From positions 5,270,001-5,334,000 of the forward strand of contig NZ_CP152376.1 of assembly GCF_038784515.1 (NCBI RefSeq): a stretch of 64,000 bases of DNA, written 5' to 3'. Numbering within the stretch: position 1 is the stretch's first letter; every line of letters starts with the position of its first letter. This stretch comes from Rhodoferax sp. GW822-FHT02A01. Lineage in GTDB: Bacteria; Pseudomonadota; Gammaproteobacteria; Burkholderiales; Burkholderiaceae_C. Below the pieces are notes generated by a model that was not told the DNA's origin, did not search any database, and saw nothing but the letters and a program-made list of their open reading frames with translations. The translations under genes were made by a program, and so were the position numbers. Below, piece after piece: positions 6,251-15,005 of the stretch.

Positions 6251-8098
6251 ATGGACACAGAACGTGCGTTTCGTGTCGCATTTCTGCGATGTGTAATCGC
6301 GGGAGCACTGGTCAACGCAAATTCAGTTGCTGCGCAAGTCGAGCCAGATGAAGATTTGTTGGTGCTTCGAATCGCACCGCGCAACTATCATCTTGATCAG
6401 ACCGATCCCACTTACCTGTCCAGCTTGTTAGCGTACTCCCTTACCAAGCCAATCGCGGTCAAGGCGGGCCAGACGCTCTCGGGTATCCTCCAAGAGCAGT
6501 TCAATGTGACGGAGACATGGACGCCGCTTGCCTATAAGCGGTTCGCATCCAAAGTCCAAATGGTCAACGGCATCCGTGACCCAAAAAGAGATCTCATAGC
6601 CGGCCAGACTCTCTTACTGCCCGACATGCCCCGTGGCGCCGAGACGCCGAACGTCATAGGAGGTCTCACGACCACACGTGCGCAAGTCACATTCGGTACG
6701 GTGGGTGTTGATTCTTACCTTGCCGACGCACCCAAGATGCTCAACCGCGTTTCTGCGTTGTCGGCGACAGAGATCCAACTCCGCTCAATGAAACGTAGCC
6801 AGTACGCGGCTCTAAACATTGATCCCCTTTCGACGCGCAGCCAAATGTTGGCTTTTGGTCAGCCTCTTCCTATCCAGGGAGAAATAGTTGCAAATATGGC
6901 GGTTAGTGATGCTACGGTGGGGGCGGTCGACGAACCATCGAAAGCGCTCATTACAAAGTTGCTCCAAGCGCCCGCGAAGACTCACCCGTATGTGGTGATC
7001 CTCGATGACAGTTGGCCGTCTCAGGACGACTTTCACCGGAGTGTCCGCTTCATACTTGACGCCGCTGCGAAGGTACGCGAAGCATATTTTCTGCAGGACT
7101 CACGTGGTGACTCGAGCGACGTCAAATCGCTGAAAGACGAACTGGATAAAAACCACTACGGCACTACTTTTTGTGAAAGCGATTGCGAATACCCACTTCT
7201 CAAGTCGCACTCCGCGATGATCCGTCGCAGCCTTGATGGCTTCAGCCAACTCGATACGCAGGAGCGTGTCGGTGTTTTCTACATTCCACTCAACGTAGCG
7301 CAGCGATATGCACGCAACGCTCTAGGGGAGATCATGCGCGTTGCGCTACTGGCTGATTCAGTTTCAAGCCAACTCGTACTCAAGACGTCGCTAGGAAATC
7401 TCCCTAAAGCGACGCAACCGGGCATTCCTAATTTCGACAGTGTGGACAAACTCGTCGACACTTTGCTCTCCCCCGTACGTCTGTCGGCGGTTCCTCCTGC
7501 TTACACCCCGGGAGCAGACCTACGAGTTAGTACCGACAAATCGATTGTTGATGCCGTCGTCAACTTCATGGTTCTCTACTCAGCAGCGAGTCAACGCCCA
7601 CATTTCATCTCGATGTCGTGGACGAGTCCTCGCAACTCACTCCCGGCCACCTTTCGCGACGATGCGGCTTACGGGCTCTGGATTGCGGCGGCGGGTAACG
7701 ATCCGAATGCGAATGTTCAATTGCAACTACCGCTCTTCGCGGGACGTAGCACTGTACCAGGTGACTTCATCGCGGTGCAAAATACGAGTGCAGCGGGTTG
7801 CGATACCAGCAAACTGAGCGCCAACAAGAACTTACACGTATATGGACTCGCGTTTCCAGGGCGGATAGACGCAGATCACTGCGGTACCAGTTTTTCTGCG
7901 CCACGGGTAGCGTGGCTGCTCGCTTTGCGAGAAGCTGCGAAGGGCACACCTGCCACACCGTCTGCGGATGAAGCCTGGACACAATGGAAAGCCGCACAAA
8001 TGGAGGCCATTTTCCGCTTGTCCCGGCCGGACTTGACCGGCGAAGATCGCTACCGCGTGAGCGTCCAACAATTGCTCGATGAGACAGATACACACTAA
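6251..8098 (+). CDS. secreted subtilisin-like (S8) serine protease with LysM-like domain, 615 aa
   Basis: ATG at 6251 is preferred over 6188 because AGGGGGGA precedes it and a signal peptide follows at once (hydrophobic core about 8-24, cleavage likely after Ala28). Residues about 68-125 look like a LysM fold (VKAGQTLSGIL and AGQTLLLP), implying cell-wall or glycan binding. The catalytic set of an S8 subtilase is present in order: Asp252 or Asp253 (VVILDDSWP), His320 (SHSAMIRR), oxyanion Asn483 (AAAGND) and Ser547 (GTSFSAP). Spacing between Asp, His and Ser is longer than in subtilisin, so insertions exist. It should act outside the cytoplasm. The secreted coiled-coil gene starts 13 nt after its stop, so the two are probably one operon. 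Substrate unknown. Confidence 0.82.
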   Translation: MDTERAFRVAFLRCVIAGALVNANSVAAQVEPDEDLLVLRIAPRNYHLDQTDPTYLSSLLAYSLTKPIAVKAGQTLSGILQEQFNVTETWTPLAYKRFASKVQMVNGIRDPKRDLIAGQTLLLPDMPRGAETPNVIGGLTTTRAQVTFGTVGVDSYLADAPKMLNRVSALSATEIQLRSMKRSQYAALNIDPLSTRSQMLAFGQPLPIQGEIVANMAVSDATVGAVDEPSKALITKLLQAPAKTHPYVVILDDSWPSQDDFHRSVRFILDAAAKVREAYFLQDSRGDSSDVKSLKDELDKNHYGTTFCESDCEYPLLKSHSAMIRRSLDGFSQLDTQERVGVFYIPLNVAQRYARNALGEIMRVALLADSVSSQLVLKTSLGNLPKATQPGIPNFDSVDKLVDTLLSPVRLSAVPPAYTPGADLRVSTDKSIVDAVVNFMVLYSAASQRPHFISMSWTSPRNSLPATFRDDAAYGLWIAAAGNDPNANVQLQLPLFAGRSTVPGDFIAVQNTSAAGCDTSKLSANKNLHVYGLAFPGRIDADHCGTSFSAPRVAWLLALREAAKGTPATPSADEAWTQWKAAQMEAIFRLSRPDLTGEDRYRVSVQQLLDETDTH

Positions 8099-8111
8099 GG
8101 GGGTATGGCGG

Positions 8112-9587
8112 ATGAAGAACACAACCATAATTGTCATGGTGGTCGGCGCACTGCAGCTCTCAGCGCCCGCACTTGCGGAGGACGACGTCAAAGTCAAGGC
8201 TCTGACGGATGAAAAGGCGTTGCTCGATGCGCAAACCGCGCGGGACAATGCAGAAGCGATCCGCATCAAAGCGGCTTCCGACCTCGCTAAAGCGAAGGCC
8301 GCATCAACAGATGCCGACACTGGCGCGCTCGCTGCCAAGGTCGCACGCGACCAGGCGGAGACCGCAGCGCTTAACGCAGCCAAGGCTCTTGCGGATGCCA
8401 AGGCGTTGGCAAATGGCCAGGACTCGGCGAACCAGAAGTCTCAGCTCGATGCTGATGCGGCACTCACTGCCTCCAAGATCAGGGCGCAGGTAGCAGATTT
8501 CTCAGCAATCAAGGATATTTTTGGTGCTCCCCCGAGCATCGGCACTGACGGCAATGTAGCGATTACCGATTCGACGACGGGCATGCTGCTAGAGTCGAAG
8601 AGCGGTAGCCTCAAGGCCACCGGAAGTCTAGCTAGCAAGTTCTGTGCTGTTCTAGCTGCTCGTAAGATCAAAGACGCATTTATCGCGCCTACGGACCTGG
8701 ATCGCCGCATAGTCGCGAGCAGCCTTGTGCTGAGGGACTTCAAAGAGTTAAGCCAGTTCGCGAACCAAGATTCCAACAAAGGCACTGTTGGCTTGGGTGC
8801 TAAGCAGCAGATTGCTGTCGCAGGCGTCTTGAGTGCGGTCTCAATGCTGCAATACGGCGCAGGCGCAATCCAGACGATCGCGAAGATGTTCAGATCCGAC
8901 TATACCGTGTCGATTGCGGACGGGCGGCGCGAAACCTGGCTCGAATATTTCATGGTGGCAAGTTGTCCTATGCAAGTACCACGCGCCGACGTCGAGACAA
9001 TTATTCGTGCAAAGGGTATCAACGATGAAATGCAGCAATTGAATGAGATCGCGAAATTCGTCGATGCCCATACCACACAAAAGGCGCTGCAAACAGCGAA
9101 GCTAGAGAAGGCAATTTTGGACGCCAAAACCGCCAAAGACAAAGATTCGAAGGCCGATACTTCTATTTTCATTGCCGATGCGAACAGTGCCAAGGCTTCA
9201 CTAGATTCATTGGCGATGCTCGATGGCCCTGTCAGCCGGATGAAAACATTACTAGATGGTGTCACTTCCAAGCCAGACGCATTTGTCGATGCAGTGTCAT
9301 GGTCTCACTTCGCCGGCGAATACAAGGATAAACCGAGAATCACCGTCGCGTTCACCACGCAGGACGGTCAGGTAACGCGCACGCACTGGTTGACTGGCAA
9401 ACACGTCTATGGCCGTTCGAGCGGTGAACTAGTTTTTCGCGTCGTCGATGCAGCAGGTATCGTGCAAGTCGCTGGGTACTTGGTTGCCACGAATTCGGAT
9501 GGCGAGTTTGACTTCAAAGCTAGTGCCATACCTGAAGCGAAGGGCGAGACCTACTACCCCGGAAAGGAGCCTGGGCAATATGAATAA
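8112..9587 (+). CDS. secreted coiled-coil protein, partner of the subtilase, 491 aa
   Basis: ATG at 8112 is chosen because a signal peptide begins there (hydrophobic core about 5-18, cleavage after ALA at 20-22). AAGGGGG near 8097 precedes it. Residues about 25-115 are Ala/Asp/Lys-rich with heptad character, predicted as a long coiled coil, and a second Ala/Lys-rich helical stretch lies near 325-375. Between them is a compact domain with two cysteines (in SKFCAV and VASCPM) and a hydrophobic helix. The last 100 residues look beta-rich. It is 13 nt downstream of the subtilase and also exported, so it may be its substrate, inhibitor or scaffold. I recognise no family. Confidence 0.65.
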   Translation: MKNTTIIVMVVGALQLSAPALAEDDVKVKALTDEKALLDAQTARDNAEAIRIKAASDLAKAKAASTDADTGALAAKVARDQAETAALNAAKALADAKALANGQDSANQKSQLDADAALTASKIRAQVADFSAIKDIFGAPPSIGTDGNVAITDSTTGMLLESKSGSLKATGSLASKFCAVLAARKIKDAFIAPTDLDRRIVASSLVLRDFKELSQFANQDSNKGTVGLGAKQQIAVAGVLSAVSMLQYGAGAIQTIAKMFRSDYTVSIADGRRETWLEYFMVASCPMQVPRADVETIIRAKGINDEMQQLNEIAKFVDAHTTQKALQTAKLEKAILDAKTAKDKDSKADTSIFIADANSAKASLDSLAMLDGPVSRMKTLLDGVTSKPDAFVDAVSWSHFAGEYKDKPRITVAFTTQDGQVTRTHWLTGKHVYGRSSGELVFRVVDAAGIVQVAGYLVATNSDGEFDFKASAIPEAKGETYYPGKEPGQYE

Positions 9588-9655
9588 TGGCAGAGCGCGA
9601 ATTGATGTTCCAGGTTTCGTGATGCTAATGATTCAAGCAACTTATGGAGCCGACA

Positions 9656-10519
9656 ATGGAAGAAGTTAAATCCGTTGCTGATTTCATTAACATTATTCTC
9701 AAAAGACCAACAAGACTAAGAATGCTTACAACTTATCGAGGACACGGAAGCCCAGACTTTAGACTCCAACCATCGATATTTAGAAAGCAGAGCACCAGGG
9801 AAAATGAGCATATCCTTCTTCGAGAGTTGATTGCCGCGCATCCTGATGATTTCAGTGGTGACACAAGCACATTGGAAGCGCTGGTCCGTATGCAACATTA
9901 TTCACTCCCAACACGTCTGCTTGATGTGACAATGAATCCTCTCGTTGCCCTGTACTTTGCGTGTGAGAGCGTGAAGAAGAGAACACGAATACTGAAAGAT
10001 GGAGTGGCCTCCACCAAAACTGTAGAGAGTGATGGCCAAGTCGTAATCCTTACCGTCTATAAAAGAAGCATTCGCTATTTCGATAGCGATACAGTGAGTT
10101 GTCTCACAAATCTAGCAAGACTTTCCTATAACCTCAAGGAGGGGCTAGACACGAGTCTGCCAATTGAAGAATTCAACGAGAGCAAGTCAGTCAAACGCCT
10201 GCTTCATTTCATTAATCAAGAGAAGCATGGGTTTTTGCCTGAGATTGAACCTTCCGATCTCGATAGTGTCATTCTTGTAAAACCCAAACAAAGCAATAAA
10301 CGCATCTTGGCCCAGGCGGGTGCATTCTTTACTTTTGGTCTCGGTGAAGAAATTGATGATGACAACAATCACGATGTCAAGATTGAGCGAATTACGATCG
10401 CTTCCGATTTAAAGGCAGACATCCTGTCTCAACTAGATAAACTTGGGATTAACGAAAAGACAATGTTTCCAGAGATAGACCGTGCTGCTCGCTATATAAC
10501 CTCTAGTTTGGCTGGCTGA
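9656..10519 (+). CDS. FRG-domain protein, 287 aa
   Basis: The N-terminal half is a textbook FRG domain: YRG at 27-29, LQPSIFRK at 37-44, the QHYSLPTRLLD signature at 80-90 and NPLVALYFA at 94-102. The biochemical activity of FRG domains is not established to my knowledge; such genes recur in phage, plasmid and defence contexts. The C-terminal half has no recognised domain. GGAG at 9646-9649 favours ATG at 9656 over 9644. No signal peptide is present, so unlike its two upstream neighbours it is cytoplasmic. The sequence is clearly more AT-rich than the preceding genes, suggesting a separate origin. Confidence 0.85.
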   Translation: MEEVKSVADFINIILKRPTRLRMLTTYRGHGSPDFRLQPSIFRKQSTRENEHILLRELIAAHPDDFSGDTSTLEALVRMQHYSLPTRLLDVTMNPLVALYFACESVKKRTRILKDGVASTKTVESDGQVVILTVYKRSIRYFDSDTVSCLTNLARLSYNLKEGLDTSLPIEEFNESKSVKRLLHFINQEKHGFLPEIEPSDLDSVILVKPKQSNKRILAQAGAFFTFGLGEEIDDDNNHDVKIERITIASDLKADILSQLDKLGINEKTMFPEIDRAARYITSSLAG

Positions 10520-10815
10520 AGCGATTTAATTGTCCTTAAAATTACTAAACTATACGTGCGCCCGTCTGTAATTGCAAAGAGAGGTGTTGGAGTATCACGC
10601 CATGGTTAACGCAGACCATAATGAATGGGGTATGCGCTTTTTGAGTCCGGGTGTCAGGCTAGGAATGCAGCATGGATTATTTCGAGCGGAAGTTTTTAGC
10701 TTGCAGGCTAGACTTCAAACACAACCGATTGCGAGAAACTGGTTGAGATCCCCGACGCAGTACAGTGGAGCTTAACAGCTCGGGCATCCGGCTCCTGCCA
10801 TAAAGGCAAAAATCA
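10520..10815. other. 296-base gap between convergent genes
   Basis: This stretch separates the plus-strand FRG gene from the minus-strand Nudix-like gene. A 67-codon frame at 10572-10775 has no ribosome site or recognisable similarity and I do not call it. No strong terminator hairpin is visible on either strand. Confidence 0.4.
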
Positions 10816-12102
10816 TCAGTGTATGCCGTACTTCTCCAACAAGCCACTTTTCTTTAGAAGTAACACTAGGCCCACACTATCCGGTGTTACAAGGTCAGAA
10901 AGCAGGAATTCATTATCAAGGTCAGCAATATTTGCAGACTCTAAACTGTGGGATTCAATGCCAACGGTTACGCTTCGTTTAGCATAATTGGGGCTGTCAA
11001 CAATAATTAGAAATGACAAGTGATGCCTCACTGCACTTAAGGTGACAGCCGTTCCGAGGAAATGAATGCCGTGACCGGAATTTCTATTGCTACTGATATC
11101 ACTCTGAGCTGAGCTATAAGATGCTTGAAGGTCTTGGATTTCGGTTTGTCTCTGTAAGTCATCTTTGTCAATCCTATTTTTTCCATACTGAAATTCTTCA
11201 TGGCCGAATAATTCCTCGAGAGTTTCACGGTAAATTGCATTTACGATGTTGAAGTGTTTTTTTACCTCTTCAAAGGACGCATTATTAGAATCGCCAAAAA
11301 ATTCAAACCCGCCAGATGGGGTAATCTGCTTATAGCCAGCATAGGACGATACGGCTCCGGATTTGGAGCGCACCATGAATCTAAATCTCCAAGGGCAGCC
11401 CGAAGAAATATAATCTTTGTAAACGATAATTGCTTGAACACTCAACAAGGGAAAACAATTTGACGGTTTACAAATGCCGATAAGGGAATTGAGTCCGATT
11501 ACATTTGCCAGCTGAGGCAACTTCAACCTCCAATTTCCGGTGTTTAAAGTGTCGCCAGAAATGTAGGCTTTGTACTGTTCGTACAATAGGAAGTTATTGG
11601 TAATAACGGTGTCTTGATATTTGCATATGCCAGCGTCGAAACCAATCATTTTTCCTTCTGAATTTAAAGATAGCTTTTTTAAGTAGAAGCCAAGTTGATC
11701 TTTGCTATGAATCGTTCGGTTTATTAAATTCCAATATTCCCTCTGAGTTGCTGTAGTTTTTGGGTTGTGGCTTGTAATGCTTTCATCAGAAAGTTTTCCA
11801 AGATATTGAAATTTATCGTTTACATCTCCACAGAGTGCTTGGCTGTCGTCAAATTCAAATATCGCTACCGGGAAATGACGTCCATTATTAAATGCAACCA
11901 CCTTGCTGGAATATATTGATAATAGAGCGTTGATTTGCCATTTTAGAAATCCTTTACTCGTCAGTGTGTCGTTATATTTTATTAATTTATTTGGGTTGTT
12001 TCGACAGAATTCGTAAGCACTTATTACCATTTTTCGTGGCTTTTCAAACGCAAGAAATAGGCTGCAGATGGCTAACACTGTGCCTAAAATTGTCTCCACC
12101 AT
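10816..12102 (-). CDS. membrane-anchored Nudix-like protein, 428 aa
   Basis: AAAAGGGG lies 8 nt before the ATG at 12102. Residues 2-20 form one hydrophobic helix, so the protein is probably anchored by its N-terminus with the rest in the cytoplasm. Around 264-300 there is a stretch resembling a Nudix box: GGF (264-266), acidic residues, then RETLEELFG (292-300). The RExxEE core is intact, but the spacing to the flanking glycines deviates from the canonical G-x5-E-x7-RE-U-x-EE-x-G-U. It is therefore Nudix-like, and activity is unproven. The remaining 260 N-terminal residues match nothing I know. The gene is strongly AT-rich compared with its neighbours. Confidence 0.6.
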   Translation of the reverse strand: MVETILGTVLAICSLFLAFEKPRKMVISAYEFCRNNPNKLIKYNDTLTSKGFLKWQINALLSIYSSKVVAFNNGRHFPVAIFEFDDSQALCGDVNDKFQYLGKLSDESITSHNPKTTATQREYWNLINRTIHSKDQLGFYLKKLSLNSEGKMIGFDAGICKYQDTVITNNFLLYEQYKAYISGDTLNTGNWRLKLPQLANVIGLNSLIGICKPSNCFPLLSVQAIIVYKDYISSGCPWRFRFMVRSKSGAVSSYAGYKQITPSGGFEFFGDSNNASFEEVKKHFNIVNAIYRETLEELFGHEEFQYGKNRIDKDDLQRQTEIQDLQASYSSAQSDISSNRNSGHGIHFLGTAVTLSAVRHHLSFLIIVDSPNYAKRSVTVGIESHSLESANIADLDNEFLLSDLVTPDSVGLVLLLKKSGLLEKYGIH

Positions 12103-12177
12103 GGTTAGTACCCCTTTTAAAACATTATGCAGTTCGCTATTTTTACAATTTATTATTAAAAATTAGGCAATCTTCTC

Positions 12178-13104
12178 TTATGGATATCCAATGTCGCGCA
12201 AAGCCAAATTACGCTTTGGAGCTTCCGGACGAGCTGGCGCCACGGGACGACTTCGCAGTGAGTTCGGCTGTGCACCGAAAGAGAGGAAATCAGCAATCTC
12301 CTGCGCAGCTATTTTTGACTCTTTGGAATTGTTCCAACCCCAGTAGTCACTATGGCCTGCGCTGGGAATCCAGTCACGATCAATCTTCCCGGGCGACATA
12401 GGGACATCGCCATACCGGCCGACAGCGACAGGCAGAAGCCCATCCCCTCCAGCGCTTTCGCCAAGCGGAAATGCGTACTGCAATACCAGGTCAGCTGGCG
12501 AGAAGAGCACTCGCAAGCGTTCGGGCACTTCAAACGCCTTAGATAGCTGGCCTCCGGGGCATATCTCGTGCGTTGGAACAGCCGCCGCCATGAGGCAGAC
12601 CTTCCTGATGGGGGTTTGATGCCCTCTGCTCCTTAAAATTTCTATAGTCTCGAGCACGACCCTGCAGCCCATCGAATGCCCGATGAAATAGAGGTTCAGC
12701 ACATCGGTGCGCGACATTAGATAGTCAGCAAGGATGGGGGCCGAAGTCTTCGCTACACCAACGGCCTTTGGGTAGCAAAGAGCATCCAAGCGGTCCAAGA
12801 AGCCCCAGTCGGCATCGCCAGGCCAGAAAACGTCGGTCAGTGTGTCCTCGAACCTCTGGGAATTGGTTTGGAGCAACTCGGCTTGTCGGTCCCGAAAACC
12901 AAGGTAGGCGACCTCGGCTTCTTCTTGGTTGTTGTTGAACCCATGCACCAAAACAACCAGGTCAGGCTGTGAGATGGTCAGTTCATTCTTCCAATGTGGG
13001 AGGCCAGGATCTCGCAGTCCGCCTCCTTCGAACTCCAGCCTCATCGACAACGAGAGGATCACCCGGCTGAAATAGCCTGGTGCATGTCCCTTGAACTTGG
13101 CCAT
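12178..13104 (-). CDS. alpha/beta hydrolase of DUF900 type, 308 aa
   Basis: The protein shows an HGF oxyanion segment (54-56) after a hydrophobic strand, the nucleophile elbow GHSMG (142-146, Ser144), and a late SAGHSDYW stretch that supplies the catalytic histidine. An acidic residue would come from one of the loops between. DUF900 hydrolases act as esterases or lipases of unknown substrate. The start ATG at 13104 has GGGA upstream. It begins 12 nt after the stop of the membrane protein gene 13117-14220, so they are probably co-transcribed. There is no signal peptide. Confidence 0.82.
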   Translation of the reverse strand: MAKFKGHAPGYFSRVILSLSMRLEFEGGGLRDPGLPHWKNELTISQPDLVVLVHGFNNNQEEAEVAYLGFRDRQAELLQTNSQRFEDTLTDVFWPGDADWGFLDRLDALCYPKAVGVAKTSAPILADYLMSRTDVLNLYFIGHSMGCRVVLETIEILRSRGHQTPIRKVCLMAAAVPTHEICPGGQLSKAFEVPERLRVLFSPADLVLQYAFPLGESAGGDGLLPVAVGRYGDVPMSPGKIDRDWIPSAGHSDYWGWNNSKESKIAAQEIADFLSFGAQPNSLRSRPVAPARPEAPKRNLALRDIGYP

Positions 13105-13116
13105 GTTGCGTCCCGC

Positions 13117-14220
13117 TCAGGGCTTGGTGAACTTGAGTGACGAGATGGAGCTTAGCAAGTCCTTGGCAAAGGGCGCCAGTGCACCGCCTAAAGCGGCCTT
13201 GAGTACGACACCAAAAAACAGATCCGGTTTGCGGAGGGCCTCGGCAGCTCCGTTGAACAGGTCCTGAATTGGCAGGAAAGGCGCAACCTTGGCGTCGCCC
13301 AGATGACTAAGCATGATGAACTGCGCTAAGAGCAAGATCACCGCTCCGACCAATATGGCCCAGAGCTGATTCATCTCTTCCCAGCGGCTGGCAGTCACGC
13401 ATTGGAATGCATCCAACTGACGCCGCATCAACAGGCGGACACGGCCGTACAGATCGGACGCCGCCTTGGTCGGTGCATCGGTGGTGTCAAATCTCGTCCC
13501 CGTCACAAATGCTTGCCAGTCTCCCGCCTCCTCAGCCGAGCAGCCGCGCGTGAAGAAGGCATAGAGATTTCGGTACGCCGAAGGGTTGCTGAGCACGGCG
13601 TCGGCGGCATCCTGAACTTGGGCCATCAAGCGGGCAACATCCAGCTCGAAGACCGCCCGGTCAATACCGCGCCAATGGGCCCAGTCGCCGCGCGGCTTGA
13701 GAGGAATCGGGAGCCGCTGTCCCGACGTCAAATGAAAGAATTCCGCATAGGCTCTGGCGGGGTCGTAAGGGTGGCGGTCCAAAGCCCGATCGGCATTGGG
13801 AAAGCGAGCACGAAGGGCGGACTCAGCCCGCCTGGCGATGCCTTCCGAGTCTGCCTTCTTGTCTTTTCGCACCGAGTAGTGCGGTGCTCGGCCCAGCGAC
13901 ACGGCAAGAGATGCCCAAGTGAGTGGTCCGGTCGTAGCAGGCCTGAGCTCCTTTGGAACGGAAGCATCGTCTTCCGACAGCCAAAGAATTACCGCCGCCC
14001 GGTTGAACCGGCCACGGACAGAAAACAGCTTCTTGAAAGCTTCGAGAAAAGCCACCGCAAGGCCACTGGCGCCTGCTAACGCGGCGAGGTAGGTCGCCAG
14101 GACGTCGGTGATACCCGAAAGTGCGCCTGAGAGAGTGCCGGGTGACTGAGGGTCAGCCACCGCAACGGATGACATACAAACCATCAGCAAGATAGTCAAG
14201 TATCTCTGAAGCCTCATCAT
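13117..14220 (-). CDS. membrane protein of unknown function, 367 aa
   Basis: An N-terminal signal-like segment (about 5-22, ending AVADPQ) is followed by hydrophobic segments near 37-60, 285-306 and 333-355. A soluble loop of about 220 residues lies in the middle. GGGGAG precedes the tandem ATG ATG at 14220/14217; the second fits the spacing better. It is the first gene of a minus-strand run with the DUF900-type hydrolase, which suggests the hydrolase works at the membrane with this protein. I recognise no family. Confidence 0.6.
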   Translation of the reverse strand: MMRLQRYLTILLMVCMSSVAVADPQSPGTLSGALSGITDVLATYLAALAGASGLAVAFLEAFKKLFSVRGRFNRAAVILWLSEDDASVPKELRPATTGPLTWASLAVSLGRAPHYSVRKDKKADSEGIARRAESALRARFPNADRALDRHPYDPARAYAEFFHLTSGQRLPIPLKPRGDWAHWRGIDRAVFELDVARLMAQVQDAADAVLSNPSAYRNLYAFFTRGCSAEEAGDWQAFVTGTRFDTTDAPTKAASDLYGRVRLLMRRQLDAFQCVTASRWEEMNQLWAILVGAVILLLAQFIMLSHLGDAKVAPFLPIQDLFNGAAEALRKPDLFFGVVLKAALGGALAPFAKDLLSSISSLKFTKP

Positions 14221-14405
14221 TCACTCCCCGCTTTAGTATATTTGTCCTTCATGAGTCCCCTTTATCTCTGACACAGGAAGGCAGGTTAGAAATAAATTCT
14301 AAACGTCTGATATATGAGCATCATGTTCAAAATCAATGATTTCCTAATTCAGGATAGATTTTATAATATCCGACGTTGTAGTCGGTCCATTCGACATATA
14401 TATAA

Positions 14406-14910
14406 CTAAGCGACAACGCAAGTCAAATGTCAGTGGAAAACTGACGCGATGCTGGTTCCCGTGCAACCACCATTGGCCGGGTAACGGTCATGACCAGACC
14501 TCCTTTGCGAACCTCCACCTTGATCTCACGCTCCACTGGCTCGATCCGCTTAATGAGAAGGGGCAACGCAATTAATGACGGCAAACTCTGACGAGCTTCA
14601 TTCATCGTAGTGGCGCCAGTGCTGGCACCGTTGCCAATTGGCCCTGGATTGGGATGAATCTTTAAGCCGCAGGTGCAACACGTTGGCGTTCATGCCATGT
14701 GCACTGGCCGCCGCCGCAATGGAAGCGCCTGGTGGATTGCAAGCAGCCAGCAATTCAGCCTTAGTGTCGGCAGCGTATGTGCGCTTGATACGTCGCACCG
14801 CATACCTCGGGGTACCTGAGTCTTTGAGCATTGTGTTCACGATCATTGATGTGGACACAATGTTGCAAGGTCGGGCGCCAGTCAACAAGGTGTCTTCGCT
14901 GGTCGCTTAC
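14406..14910 (-). mobile_element. internally deleted IS66-like unit with both terminal repeats
   Basis: The minus strand at 14910 begins GTAAGCGACCAGCGAAG, a typical IS66-family end. The plus strand at 14406 begins CTAAGCGACAACGCAAG, the imperfect inverted match. Between them lies only a broken tnpA; tnpB and tnpC are absent, so the unit is about 505 bases. The flanking 8-mers do not match, so no target duplication is visible and the insertion is old or rearranged. Confidence 0.65.
14423..14888 (-). pseudogene. tnpA: IS66 accessory gene tnpA, frame-split remnant
   Basis: The first part (14888-14598) contains the IS66 TnpA helix-turn-helix pattern RRIKRTYAADTKAELLAAC then NPPGASIAAAASAHGMNANVL. 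The second part (14605-14423) continues in another frame with EREIKVEVRKGGLVMTVTRP, matching the family's C-terminal beta segment. A stop and shift between them break the gene. The normal partners for transposition are missing, so it is not expected to move by itself. Confidence 0.7.
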
Positions 14911-15005
14911 TTATCTGCTCTCGAATGACAGTTTAGAGATCTGTTAGCCAATATTGCAATTCCATACCGTCATACGTCAGCTTACCGTAGGAGCTATTCC
15001 CACAA

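Noticed and set aside
10572..10775. 67-codon plus-strand frame after the FRG gene
   Set aside because: No ribosome site, no recognisable sequence, unusual composition.
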